A DNA stretch of 64,000 bases. It comes from Dendrolimus kikuchii. Lineage: Eukaryota > Arthropoda > Insecta > Lepidoptera > Lasiocampidae. The notes under the pieces were generated by a model that saw only the letters and a program-made list of their open reading frames with translations, was not told where the DNA came from and ran no database searches. Location: positions 6,166,551 through 6,230,550 of the forward strand of contig CM034391.1 in assembly GCA_019925095.2 (NCBI GenBank), read 5' to 3'. Of the stretch, positions 10,870 through 21,999 are shown piece by piece. A program made the position numbers and the translations under genes. The first letter of the stretch is position 1. Every line of letters starts with the position of its first letter.

Positions 10870-11765
10870 CTTTAGTAGTTCGCAAGGATTAAAATGCTCC
10901 AGTAGCCGTTCCATATAGCGACCGCGGTCGTCACGGTCGTGGCGAAAACGTCACTAATGACGTCATAATTTTTGATCACACAACGCTCACAACGGCCCGT
11001 GTCAAGAGGTGGGTCGAATAACCGTTCCTCTAGAGTTTTTGATTGTAACGCCCGCAAGCAAGTGGAACGGGAAAAATCACGGTCCTGAACGTGGTCGTTG
11101 TAAGCCACTATAAAACGTAGCTATTGGCTACGTTGTCACTTTTCCTTCTTACCTAAGAGGGTCATCGTCTCTGCTTTGATGTGGCAGAGCCGGTAAAGGG
11201 GCCTCGATCTGTAGCTCTTTGCCACGGTCTAATTAGCGGGGGGCAACTACCCCCCGGTAATGGGGTACGGGAGCCGCCAGACACATAAGCGGGGTGTCGG
11301 CTGGCTCGCGTCGGCCAATCAGCGGCTTTCGGTGGCCATCACGGGCTTGGCGTTAGCTCCGTCTGCGGCATGGTTGTCCAGTCTGCGGCTTTCGATGGCC
11401 ATCTCGGGCTTTAGGTGGCCATGTGCGGCGTCTGGTGGCCTTTCAGCGGCTAAGCGAAGATTATCGCGACCTCTCAAACATCGCCCTGATCCCGGCGGAT
11501 GAGATCACGGGGGGTCGGTAGCCATCTTGGTGACTCGGGATCTGGTGGTCGCGCGTGCAGGGGAGAAATCCCGCGGAGGTGTGTGTGGCGGCCGTTGTCG
11601 GCGCGGTCGAACATCCGACGCGCCGACATCACCACGAATTCCTCGACACTGGGAATGCTCAAGTCGCGGGCAATCTAATCGTTCCTTACGAACCAACCCG
11701 CGCCCGTGCACATCCGCAAGGCGATGTTCTGCTTGCTGGCTTTTCCTTCTTGAATCTGACTTAAG
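10870..11765 (+). repeat. GC-rich block, possible retroelement 5' or LTR region
   Basis: This stretch is far richer in GC and CpG than its AT-rich intron surroundings, with sharp edges near 10870 and 11765. It holds a CRE-like TGACGTCA near 10955, a TATAAAA at 11109-11115 and a G6/C6 hairpin near 11240. A roughly 63-bp spaced repeat has GCGGCTTTCGGTGGCCATC at 11322 and again with one change at 11385. The composition suggests the regulatory region of an inserted retroelement, but no pol or gag frame is present. The open frames in it (for example 11260-11502, 11527-11802) look non-coding. Confidence 0.4.
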
Positions 11766-12084
11766 AAATTTTTTAATATTTTTCAGCTTGTCACCTTTTT
11801 GACTTTTAAGTGATTTAAGTTATATCTTTGTTTTATTGTGAAACTTATGGGTTTCCATAGCACAAGATTCCAAACTTAAAAATGCGATATCTCTAAATTA
11901 ATATTGCTTGACAAGTTCGTCTATTTCCCTGGGGTTTTCATTTACGATCTTTAGTATCCATCGTCAGCGTATTGACGCATATCATCTCTTACGACGTTAA
12001 GCCGTCATTTTTATGGTCTACTATCTGTGTTTGGACCTGGCGGAGGTGCTTTATATCTTAGCCATCGTCTTTTGTCAATCATGA

Positions 12085-12210
12085 ACGAATAAATAAATGA
12101 AAACACTTTATTGTTCACCAAAAATTAAAACTTGGTACAGTAAATGTTGAACAAAAGGCGGCCTTATCGCTTAAAGCGATCTTTTCCATGCAACCCCCAT
12201 TTGGGCAATC
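12085..12210 (-). repeat. Non-LTR element 3' end with (AAAT)n-type tail
   Basis: On the + strand it reads AATAAATAAATGAAAACAC then GGCGGCCTTATCGCTTAAAG and GATCTTTTCCATGCAACCC, a phrase common at 3' ends of Lepidoptera LINEs. Assignment is from memory. Confidence 0.5.
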
Positions 12211-12529
12211 ATTTGGGATTTTGGGCTCCAAAACTAAGTGCTGGACCCCAAAGCGTGTGTAACTAAAATTCGTGTCGTAACAAAGTTCCAGACCGACATG
12301 CCGGTCTCAAAGCTTCTCGAATAAGTTCTAGTTCGAAACAGCTTAACGGATTTCAATGATTATTTTAGGTATTAAAACATAAATTGTATCTTAATTTTTC
12401 GTGTATATATCATCTCAATGTTTTACAAGGGTCAGAAAATATGAATATAATAAAGCCTAAGTCCCACGCGTACGAGATGGCGGCCGCAGTCAGTAATAAA
12501 TGAGAATTTGTTCGTTAATTCTTTTCCAG

Positions 12530-12672
12530 TCAGACGTGTCCTCAAAAGACAGGGAAGTCACACACGACCAACTAAGACATTGGTGCGAAGAAAACAAAAT
12601 TGCCACATACATCGAGACGTCTGCGAAGAACGACAATAACGTGGTCGAGGCTTTCTCTATGGCTGTACTAAG
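12530..12672 (+). CDS. Rab9: Rab9-like small GTPase, exon with G4 end and G5 motif
   Basis: The acceptor AG is at 12528-12529 and the donor GTGAGA at 12673. The exon opens with Ser-Asp, which completes the G4 motif as NKSD across the intron, and carries the G5 motif ETSAK followed by NDNNVVEAF. It holds 47 codons plus two bases (AG), which take the first base of the next exon to form Arg. The pattern of a conserved nucleotide-binding motif split by an intron, both halves in frame, makes the exon pairing secure. A repeat element starts about 30 bp past the donor. Confidence 0.9.
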
Positions 12673-12702
12673 GTGAGACATATTTCATAAACCCTATAGT
12701 AT

Positions 12703-12928
12703 TTTCTTAAGTTTTCGGGACTAGTACACATAATAAAACTATGTTTTAACGACTTTAAGCGTGGTATTTTATTTGATTTTTATTCCAACATTTCGGCCAT
12801 TTTTCAGTAGCCGTAATCACGGAAGCCAAAGATGGCAACGGTATTTTATTTCAACACTTGTCTTCCGTGATCAACGTGGGAATATAAATCAAACAAAATA
12901 CAGCGCTTAAAACTGTTAAAACGCATAA
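12703..12928 (+). mobile_element. Inverted-repeat element family M3, near Rab9 exon 2
   Basis: The left arm reads CTTAAGTTTTCGGGACTAG then ATAATAAAACTATGTTTTAA and ends AATCACGGAAG; the right arm mirrors it from CTTCCGTGATCA to TTAAAACGCATAATT. It starts about 30 bp beyond the exon 2 donor. A sister with 64-bp identical arms is at 60165-60667. Confidence 0.65.
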
Positions 12929-12929
12929 T

Positions 12930-14640
12930 TCTTTTTCGAGTGATGTTCCCTATTCGTGGAAGTCGTGATCTTTCTCCGCTACTTTCTCTTGCGCAATTCT
13001 TCACTATCGGCGACGATCAGCGGCAAGTAGTACGTCATACACGGAAGCAGACATTTTATAAGTATATACATGCAATGTCTGTTCAGTGAAAACATTTCTA
13101 TAGAGCTGGTTGGTAAATGTCAATTTACCAACTGCTTTTTATACACACAAGCTATTTTAACACTTTCTAAAGTTTTTTATTTTTATTGTAAATGTGGCAA
13201 ACAGGCAGACAGTCCAGCTGAGGGCAAGTCGTTACCGTCGCTTATAGGTGTCTGCTACATCAGGAGCGAAGCCGACGCGTTGTCGGGCTTTAGGATACGA
13301 TAAAGGGGATGAGACAGGAGGATGTGATAGACGGCCATCGGAACTCACTCATCGGCCGAAACACAATTGACTCAAAGTTGACCTGAGATGATAAGATAAG
13401 CTGAGAGTGTGGTATCACACTGATTAAGTCGGCCCAAAAGCCTGTAATCAAGATATTGATTCCAACATGGCTCTACCACGTTAGAAAGTTACAGATATAA
13501 TTATCTCAATTGAATGTCAACTATTTAATTCATGTAAATACATATCTATATATTGTTGCGAGTTTGCGGGACTCGAATTAAAATGCCGTTAGAATTATTA
13601 TAGAGTTTATTATAACTATACAAACGCGTATAACAGGTACAAATATAACCGAACGCAACAAATCCAAACGTAATGCAGAAGGTCGTAATTCAATAAAACG
13701 CACAAAGTCCGTCACTATTCGATTCCAGAATTTACACACGTCACACCTAGATCGCAGTTGTAGCTCATCTGACCCCCTCTCTTAATCAGGCCATCGTTTT
13801 ATTTTCACAAATGCAAATGTGTCCACCCGGCAACGTCGACATAATTTCCTATAATTAGCTTGTACTTATAATCCGCATCACATAGCTAATGATGCTCTAA
13901 GCGGCCGTAAACGAGTACAGTAGGACAATAGGCTGTTGTCCACAATAACTAGAAAAGTATGCCAATAAATAAGTGAACAAAAGAAGACGATCATAAAAGG
14001 ATTACAATTAGTTCAAATGCCGACAGGTAATAAAATGTGCTTTTACAGATCTGTACGTGGAATTCGTCATTGTCGGAGCCTAAGTTATGACAATATTAAT
14101 ACATGAAGCAAAAACAGCAAAAATTTTGTACCCCTTTTTACGAAAATTGCGCGGACGGTGGTGTATGAAATTTCGCACACTTATAGTTTATATAAAGAAG
14201 GAGCCACGAATGCTAATATTTTTTCAAAATTATACTTAAGAAATACATTAAATCAATAAAAAAAAACATTACAAACTCTACCATATATTTGACACACACT
14301 CGCATATATACTCTTTTGTTTATTGTTCAAGACAAATCAAAAGGGTAGCCTTGGCAAATTCTGTGATTATAGAAGTAGTAGTCTTTGACATTAATTATTA
14401 TGGTTGAATTTCGACCACGGGCGACCACTAGTATAATTAATTTTACTATTTTTAAATTCGTACGCCTAATAGGTAAGTAACGTGTGAAACTGTATATGTC
14501 CTAACATCTATAACGTGTACCATGTTGTTAGCAAATAAATAAATTAATTGATTGATAACTTTAGATGAGACATTTAAACATCAGTAATTATTGTAATTCA
14601 TTGCAAAAATGTTGTTTGTTAATGTACTAAAATGTTCTTC
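12930..14640. other. Rab9 intron 2, no recognised feature
   Basis: No exon with a fitting phase and no repeat that I can name. GC-richer pieces at 13200-13420 and 13740-13930 may be old transposon remains. A 77-codon frame at 13070-13303 shows no domain. Confidence 0.5.
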
Positions 14641-14669
14641 TAAGGAAAAACAATATATATACATATTAT

Positions 14670-15060
14670 CATGCCTGTTTCCCATTGGGGTAGGCAGGGA
14701 CTATGGATCTCCACTTATGACGATCCTAGCCAACAACTTTTGCTTTATCTACTATCATTAACCTCTCCATACATGCACGTTTATTTGAAATGTATTTTAC
14801 CTGACCTCTCTTTAAGACTTCTGATATTTGATTATGGTATGTGCGTCTCAGTCTACCGACAGCAATTCTACTATTCACAATGCTGCCATACAATTGTACT
14901 GTGATTCTACTTTTGTCTATTTTCTCTCCAAACCACCTTAACATTCCTTTGTCAACTCTTGTTATTACATCTTCTGTCAATCTACAACGTAAGCTTATCA
15001 CACTGTTCCTTATCATATCATTCAAGCTAACCGCACATATACTTCTCAAAGCTCTCATTT
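14670..15060 (-). mobile_element. Divergent RTE-like retrotransposon 3' fragment
   Basis: A - strand frame of 110 codons (15058-14726) reads RALRSICAVSLNDMIRNSV, GMLRWFGEKIDKSRITVQLY and LRRTYHNQISEVLKRGQVKY, homologous block by block to the fragment at 7829-8238 but clearly diverged. It ends near CCCATTGGGGTAGGCAGGGA, matching the CCCGCAAGGG-type 3' UTR of the other copies. Confidence 0.75.
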
Positions 15061-15612
15061 CAACTACGTTTATCTTACTTTCATACTAATCTGCCATGAT
15101 ACTATAAACAATCCAGAATCGTGTTTGTCTGTTAGATGTATTGGTGAGGCTTATGACTGGTTCAAAAGAAAAGTCAATTGTTCATTACCTCCCTCTATTG
15201 TTCTTGCGTTTTAATATCCTCTCAAATGCTTTCGACCCCTCGTATAAAAATTAATTTTCCATGACGAAGGCTTTGTCCATAAAGTGACTCATTTTATCAT
15301 TGTATTGGTTTTTGTAAAAAAAAGGCTGATGACTGTTAAAAGATTACGTTACGATATCAAAGTACAATAAATCACGTGGTAGTGACAAATAATTTGCAAA
15401 AGTATTACTATTATACTTTGCTAGAGGTTACGCCGGTGCAAATTGGGATACTATAGGCCGGCAAGTTTATAACAAAGTAATTTGTTTAAATAATTACTGA
15501 AAGAGTTTGGTAGCGATTGCATTATTCCCATTCGGTGCGTTCGTCTAGAAAATCTTCTGTCGTGTAATAAGCCTTCTTGCACAAACGTTGCTTTACTCCG
15601 GTGATATTACAG

Positions 15613-15745
15613 ATGGGTAGAACTGGAACAGCGGGCTGAGAAAGAACTGGGTATGCTACACCATCCAGACACAGTGACGCTTCACGGTGGCAGTGCAGCG
15701 TCGAGTTTCCGGGCGACGTGCTGTTCGCGGTTCAGCGACGTATGA
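15613..15745 (+). CDS. Rab9: Rab9-like small GTPase, last exon with C-terminal cysteines
   Basis: The acceptor AG is at 15611-15612. The first base completes an Arg codon, then the frame reads WVELEQRAEKEL and runs to TGA at 15743-15745. The segment HHPDTVTLHGG matches the Rab9 pattern of a short hypervariable tail after the last helix. Two adjacent cysteines (ATCCSRFSDV, then stop) are the expected geranylgeranylation site, but they are followed by six more residues, whereas Rab9 proteins I know of end at or near the cysteine pair. This may be lineage variation or an alternative last exon. No AATAAA signal lies close downstream; the first clear one I see is at 19466-19471. Confidence 0.85.
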
Positions 15746-15870
15746 ATCAAAATATACTTCAAGTATGGAATTATCATGATTTTTGGCCTTTACTTATAGC
15801 GAAATGTCCTAAGAAATAATTATATAGAAATAGTTTAGTACCGGTAACTTATCTAAGTCTTGTTTGAAGT
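15746..15870 (+). other. Start of the Rab9 3' UTR
   Basis: AT-rich sequence right after the stop codon; the 3' UTR extent is not determined. An inverted-repeat element begins at about 15874. Confidence 0.4.
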
Positions 15871-15873
15871 AGT

Positions 15874-16066
15874 TATTTGGCGGGTTCCTAAATCTTATTG
15901 ACCGTTCATTTGCCGTACTGTCGGTTAAAATTTGACATTAGCTCCATTCCCTTGCCTTGTCTTACTATCGATTGAATTTAAATATTTCTTGTAAGGACCT
16001 TATGTCAAATATTAACCGATAGTGAGGCAAGTGAACGGTCGGTAAGACATAGGAACCGGCCATAAA
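15874..16066. mobile_element. MITE-like element family M1
   Basis: Terminal inverted repeats of about 55 bp: GGCGGGTTCCTAAATCTTAT at the left against ATGGCCGGTTCCTATGTCTTA read from the right, continuing through GACCGTTCA...TTGCC and ATCGGTTAA...TTTGACAT. No coding capacity. A second copy is at 24893-25021, and a decayed one near 62600-62720. Confidence 0.7.
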
Positions 16067-16930
16067 TGAAGATTGTGTGTACCAGCTTCACATGTGTCAA
16101 CAATAGTTTGTACATAATATTTTGTTCGTATTTTTATATTTGGTTACAATAATTTGTTTGGACAAGTTGATTTGTTTGCTTTCTCGGGCGTGCAAAGAAT
16201 CAAGTACCTACCAGTCAAAAGAAGATTACATACGGAAAATATCAACAAGAAATATTAATAATGACTTGTACATGCCTGGGTTTAATTTATTTTGTTCATT
16301 TTCTGTTTTATTTATTTACTACGCGTTTACTAACACGGTGCGTTTACTGGTAACACTATCAAACGGATATCGAACTTTTACTATTCATCATTAATCGCTA
16401 TTAGGATAAAGATGCCTTAAATTTTCAAATTAAGTACACATTATTATTGTAACGGCCATGTTAGGTAGTGATGATTTATCTTATTCTAACTAATTAAAAA
16501 AAAAAAACAAGAAAAAGATAAAATATATTTTGGAATACACTCCAACTTTACATCCGAAGAATTGGAATTTTAAATTTACTACTTAAGTACATAACTCCTA
16601 AAAATTATAAAGATATATTATTTTTTAAATGAAGGAATCATTATTAAGATGAATTCGCCTCTTAACAATTGAAATTATTACATTATATACTTTTATTAAA
16701 ATTAATATATATGATTAAGATTATTTACATTTTCATGTAGAAAGTTAAAATTTATGTAATATTTTAAGTTATATGGGTTCAAAGGACCATATTTTATTTT
16801 CTTTGTACGCGATAAAGCTACTTCTATTATAATTTATGTCACGTATCCATGCTATCAAACGTATGTCACTATTGTTCTAATATATTCCACTATGAAACAA
16901 AAATGACTAAGTAAAGATTAAAACAAAGTA
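16067..16930. other. AT-rich intergenic or Rab9 3' UTR, nothing recognised
   Basis: A 90-codon frame at 16122-16394 is hydrophobic by composition only, with no domain or splice support. Confidence 0.5.
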
Positions 16931-16935
16931 ATCAC

Positions 16936-17205
16936 AAGAGTTGTGGTAGTGTAACGGCTAGCGTACGCGTCCCAAACTCAAAGGGAGCAAATTCGATTCT
17001 GACCGATCGCATGCACCACTTAGGCAGTTTTCTGACCTAATGTGCTTTGACAATTACCACGTACTAGCAGCGGTGAATGAAGACATCGAGATAGCCGATG
17101 TGTCAAACCTGCCAAACCGCCTTGGACAAGCGCAGCGGTTTTAGTGTCGCGCCCGCCCAAGGCCAAGCCCATCAGTGGGACGTATATGGGCTGTTATAAT
17201 AATCA
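16936..17205 (+). mobile_element. tRNA-derived SINE family S2
   Basis: The head GTGGTAGTGTAACGGCTAGC is an A-box region and AAATTCGATTCTGACC a weak B box. The body includes TAGGCAGTTTTCTGACCTAA, ACAATTACCACGTACTAGC and CATCGAGATAGCCGATG, and the end reads CAGTGGGACGTATATGGGCT. Same family as 25876-26165 and 22000-22278 (reverse). Confidence 0.75.
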
Positions 17206-18785
17206 CAAGAGTTTGAATATGTTAACTTAGACACTATTGGCACAAACTTATTTGAAAAACTTAAGTCCGTCTTCTAAAGCGTGATAATTTGTTTAAATTA
17301 AATTGTATTTTGATATTCTTGACTGCGTGACAGTTTTTTCGACTACACCCGAATTCTAATTTACAGGCACCATAGATGTTGCTTGTCCTTTACATAACGC
17401 ACTGTTGTGGGACGCCCTGTAAGAAAATAGGGAGGGAGTTCCACAACACTGCGTTGTGTAAACGACATCAAAGTATCAGTGTAAACAAAAAAAATCCTAT
17501 GTCAATTTCACCTTGTCTTCAACCTTGATAGTGATATAGACAAATCTTGAAATTAACTTATCTAATCTGATTAATTAACGCATTGTAAGTCTATTATTAT
17601 ACGAATTGTGTACTTTTTTGATAGCTTCTTAAGACGAAACATGGTAGGAAGTCACGTGATCGTCGAACCATTATCGGCTTTGTACTATATTTCAAAAGGT
17701 ATCTTCGGTATAAAATCATCTTTTTATAGTACCTATAATTAATTAATTTAAAATGCATTTTAAAAGTTAAGTGTGTGTTTTGTTTGATTTGTCATTTGCA
17801 TGTGACAGCAGCGCTACAGAAGCCATGGATCACAAAATGGCTCGGATGTCAACTGTCAATGAGTAATGTCAAAGTTATTTTTGTCTACCCTCAGCTTGTT
17901 AGTTTTGTTTATGGTTTAGTAGATTTGCTTTTTATAAAATGGTCGTGGTTGGACTATCTTATAAAAATGCTCAGATGTCTTTCTTAATACTACCTATCTA
18001 AAGGTACCTACCTACCTATACACGGTCTTGTATTGCAGTCCACCGCGTAATGCAAGATTGTGAATGTTGTTGCAGCTTGTATTGCATCCAGCAACATCGA
18101 GCAGAATGTCAATCGAGGCCTGAAAGCCTCGCCCATTGCAAGACTGCACTGCAGGATCATGTAAAGATCTCTTAAGCAGTTCTATATAAGAAAGTGTTTA
18201 TTAGTGAACTGGTTGCAATAGTCGAGAATCATGTGCTAACAGCATACTTTGGTTGTACGACGATAAAACGTATACTAAAGGAATATAGCATAAAATTAAC
18301 ATTCCAAAGGCTTGTAAAGATATGTTAAGGCGTAGAATAATCATAAAAACAACAAAAGCAGTATTTTTAAATGCCTAGTATTTGCCATTGTGTAGAACGA
18401 AGATAAATAATAATGACACGTGAACAAAGCATTGAAAAAAAATTATTTTGTGATTTATTGATTATGTGTGATGAATATCGCTGATCAAAAGTTTTGAATT
18501 TTATTGATGCTTTTTGCTCATTTGGTTGCTGATTCATATATTTTTACTGGGTTGTAAAATGTATTTATTTATGTATTTTAAAGCACGAAAAAAATGTCAA
18601 ACTCATTTACTGCTCTGAAGTTTCTGGAAGACTTACAACATTGATGTGTCGACTTAAGTATGTACGATCGAACACAGTCTAGGAGGCTGCGATGTTTTGT
18701 AATTTTATAAATTGTTACATGAACGGAAAAATCGTTGATTTTAAATATTACTTGAGATAGAAAGGTGGTGGTAATAATTAAGTCT
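17206..18785. other. AT-rich intergenic DNA, nothing recognised
   Basis: No supported gene. A weak pair of inverted segments occurs near 17370-17480 (CATAACGCACTGTTGTGG against CCACAACACTGCGTTGTG), probably an old MITE. Confidence 0.45.
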
Positions 18786-18790
18786 CATTT

Positions 18791-18984
18791 TGTTTTAAAC
18801 TCAAAAAAATATCAATATCGACTACCTGGGGCCCAATTCTACTATTTCAACATCTTGGGGTTGCGAAGATATTCAAAGTATGATTTTTGTTGTAAACTCA
18901 AAAAAATATCAATATCGACTACCTTGGGCCCAATTCTACTATTTCAATATCTTGGTGTTGCGAAGATATTCAAAGTATGATTCA
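18791..18984. repeat. Tandem duplication, two units of about 97 bp
   Basis: Two adjacent, nearly identical units each containing ACTCAAAAAAATATCAATAT, GGGCCCAATTCTACTATTTC and GCGAAGATATTCAAAGTATG. They differ at only a few bases, so the duplication is recent. Confidence 0.9.
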
Positions 18985-21470
18985 AAGATTCCATTGCGAT
19001 AGTGTCAAAAATTCGTATTCTACTACTACCTACCCATAATATTTTTTCGATATCGTCGCGGCGGCATAATTGTAGAAAAAAAATGCTAAATTAAAAGACA
19101 GCGGATTATTTATATAGATATATGGTTGAGAATATTATTATTTAATTGAAACACTCGTTCTTTGTTTATGTATCTGGTATAACCAGTAATTGATTTTATA
19201 ATGCCAAAGATGTTAAAATTGTTTTGGACAAATATTACTACCAATATGTGTAATTGGTTATACGAGCTTTGTGAAAATTAACTTTATTTTTGTGCATATT
19301 ATTTATAGTTGAAATTTTATTTGTATATTTTTTTGTTACAATTAATTTTATATAAATAGTACTACACCGTCCTTTTCAGTACCTTGCCACACCTGTGGAA
19401 TAGAGAATGTATGTTTGCTTAAGTTATTTATATTATTGTCTATAGTACATAGATCTGTAATTAATAATAAATGATCAGTAAGACAACATCTAAGAGCGTT
19501 TTATATTCCAACAGTAGCGAAGGATTTAAAATATCAAAAAAGAAAAACCAGCCCACAACTAATTATAACATAAGTTTCTACTTGAATTTATATAAAAGTG
19601 CTTTTTTATTAAAATTTATTAAAATAAAATAATCGCTAATACTATATGGCTAAACAGTGATTATTTTATTTTAACCGCCGCTTAAATATCTATGAACCTT
19701 AATCATCTTCATTCGAGCGTTAATCCCGGTTGTGTTCCCTTTCCTACGTTGTCTTCTCCCCCCTTCAGCGTTCCTGTGATTTCAAACATTTCCTTTATCG
19801 ACTTCAAGCACTTGCTTTATTGCGCCTATCCCTTCTACCGGCACCTGGCGTAGGCTTTGCTGTTGTTTACTGCAACTCCATTAATTCTTTGAAAAATAAT
19901 CGTATAATTTACTTGTATATTAAAAAAAGTGACACAGATAAAAAATAAAATGAAATAAAAGTGTTTAGCTAGACGTGTTGCTGGGGAGTTTCTTCTTCTT
20001 GTATGTATGACCTGGATTTTTTTTCTCTAGTAGAAATTATTTTCTATAAATACTTGAATTCGAACTCATAAACCTTAAGGGGAAAAGACTTGCTTGTTAA
20101 AGGTGAAATAGCTGTGCAGAATTTTTCATGAGGTTTTTCTTTATTCAAACACGGTAAGAGAACCCTAACCCACAGTACTAGCCGTTTAAATATAAAATAA
20201 GTACTCTTTGTTGCAATTTGAAAATCAATACCGATAGTTATCGAATTGTAAAACACCTTCGCTACTGTTTTCTTCATATACTTATCATTGAAATTAAAAA
20301 ATAGTAGCTTAAATAAATGGTTTTTTTTAAATAGGCTTAATTAAGTTGTGTATTTTATAATGGTTGTCATTCTCTTAGCTGATAAATTAATCTAAGACCG
20401 TCTTAAACTGTGCTTAAACTTAAGCCTACTGTTAGTTCTCACTAAGTGCCTAGTTTCTTAGTTACCGAGTTAGAATACCTAGTTGTAATCATGTCATTTC
20501 AGAATATTCATTGTAATCTACGCCATTGTTAGAACCGTGTCAATTTATTCAAAATATTAAGAAATCTTAATATTTTTGTATATTTTGTAGCCATATTTTT
20601 AATTATACAATGACGGTAATAATTGTATAGCTACAAAATAAAACATAATAACATTTCTTAATGTCTTGTATATATTGACAAAGTGTCAACGAAGGCGTAG
20701 TTAACCACTATGTTATTTATAATACTAAAATGGGTAGTTAATAAATAAGCTAGTTACATTTTCTATGATAATCTTTCAAGTATGTTCAATAGTTTTCTAC
20801 AAACGGTAAAAAAGTTTATTGCTATTACTTTTGTGCAGAATTTCATTTAGAACAATGACGTTTTCAGTGTGCACGTTAAACACAAGGAGAAAAATTTCAA
20901 TGTAAAAAAAAATATTGGTTCAAAGGTAGAGGTTTGTAGCTATTTTAAAAGCCGGCTAATTAACGGTTGTTAACAAAACAGCCACGGCTAAGTTGTCAAC
21001 CACTTTATAACTGACTAATGATTCTCGATTAAAACCGAAAACAGACAAGTTGCCAAAAAGTCATCAGCCGGTTAGTGAACAACTATTAGTCGGATAACTA
21101 CTATTGAAATACATTAAAAATTCGAATGTATCAAGGCTCGCTGTGCACACGGGATAGGGTGCATTCTTTAATGCGTCACATGACGTACGCAGTAAACACT
21201 TATATAAAGTACGAAACATTACATTAACTTGATATATTTGAACTTTTTCGTGACTCCAGACGCAAATTCACGCGTCTGGAATGGAAATGTGATTTTTTTT
21301 TTTGTCAAATTTGATTAACGCTATTGTTGTTAAGTTTGTGCAAATGCTTTATTTACTGTCAAAATAGAGATTAAAGTTATATATTATTTCTGTTTTTTTC
21401 TTTATTAGAGATTAATCAATCTTTAGAGTAGTTTTACTGAAAGAGAGATCTTATATTATTTTGAAACCAT
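18985..21470. other. AT-rich intergenic DNA, nothing recognised
   Basis: No supported gene or named repeat. An AATAAA at 19466-19471 could be a distal Rab9 polyadenylation site, which would imply a 3.7-kb 3' UTR. The open frame at 20044-20277 (- strand) has no family signature. Confidence 0.4.
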
Positions 21471-21474
21471 CAAC

Positions 21475-21530
21475 GCCCATAGGCGGCGGTGATGACTTTC
21501 ATTCAAAAGTACTGTTTATTTGACTAAACA
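21475..21530 (+). repeat. Family R 3' scrap
   Basis: Reads CGCCCATAGGCGGCGGTGATG, close to the CCATAGGCGATGGTAAC landmark of family R. Confidence 0.35.
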
Positions 21531-21624
21531 GTCTATAAGCAAGCTAAACAATATTCAGATATCAGCGCTTTCATATGCTAGAAATAACATTATGGCATCG
21601 AGCATGTCTTATACATAATATGCT

Positions 21625-21992
21625 CTATAATAATCTATCTATCTATCATTTAAGAGCTATGCTCTTGTCGGTGGAGCCTCCTCCAATCTTCTCTATTATG
21701 GGCCAGTTGTTTTACTTCTATGTAAGACACGACACCCACTTTTTCTTTTATTTGATCCTTGAATGCTCGCCTTGGTCTTCCCTTCCCTCTCCTTGCTTCC
21801 ACTTTGCCTTCGATTAACGTGCATAAGAAGGTGTCGTGTCGTAACAAATGGCCAAACATCTTCCCCCTTCTTTCCTCCAGAGTTTTTAAAATTGTGCGTT
21901 TCTCCTTTACCATATCCAGTACTTCTTCATTTATCTTCTTTTCTTTCCAACTTATTATCTTCATGCGTCTCCAACACATTTCTATAATAATA
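21625..21992 (-). mobile_element. Non-LTR retrotransposon 3' end (second LINE family)
   Basis: The - strand frame includes KRTILKTLEERRGKMFGHLL, IEGKVEARRGKGRPRRAFKD and a final REDWRRLHRQEHSS, the tail of an endonuclease/reverse-transcriptase LINE distinct from the RTE-like family. A short (GATA)n tail at 21625-21648 marks the 3' end. It is joined upstream to a reverse-oriented SINE at 22000, producing one artificial open frame. Confidence 0.8.
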
Positions 21993-21999
21993 TCAGCCC

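Larger units (their letters stand above)
504..12529 (+). other. Rab9 intron of 12.0 kb, repeat-filled
   Basis: This interval is bounded by GTTAGT at 504 and a pyrimidine tract plus CAG at 12520-12529. It contains most of the nested repeats listed separately. Stretches 916-1850, 3215-4080, 8700-9180, 10150-10860 and 11770-12080 show no gene or repeat that I can name. A 74-codon open frame on the - strand at 1041-1265 matches nothing I recognise. Confidence 0.8.

Noticed and set aside
11474..11802. Overlapping Arg-rich frames on both strands in the GC-rich block
   Set aside because: Open only because of high GC; no domain, several frames open at once.
16122..16394. 90-codon hydrophobic frame
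   Set aside because: AT-rich composition gives Phe/Leu/Ile by chance; no family signature, splice sites or conservation visible.
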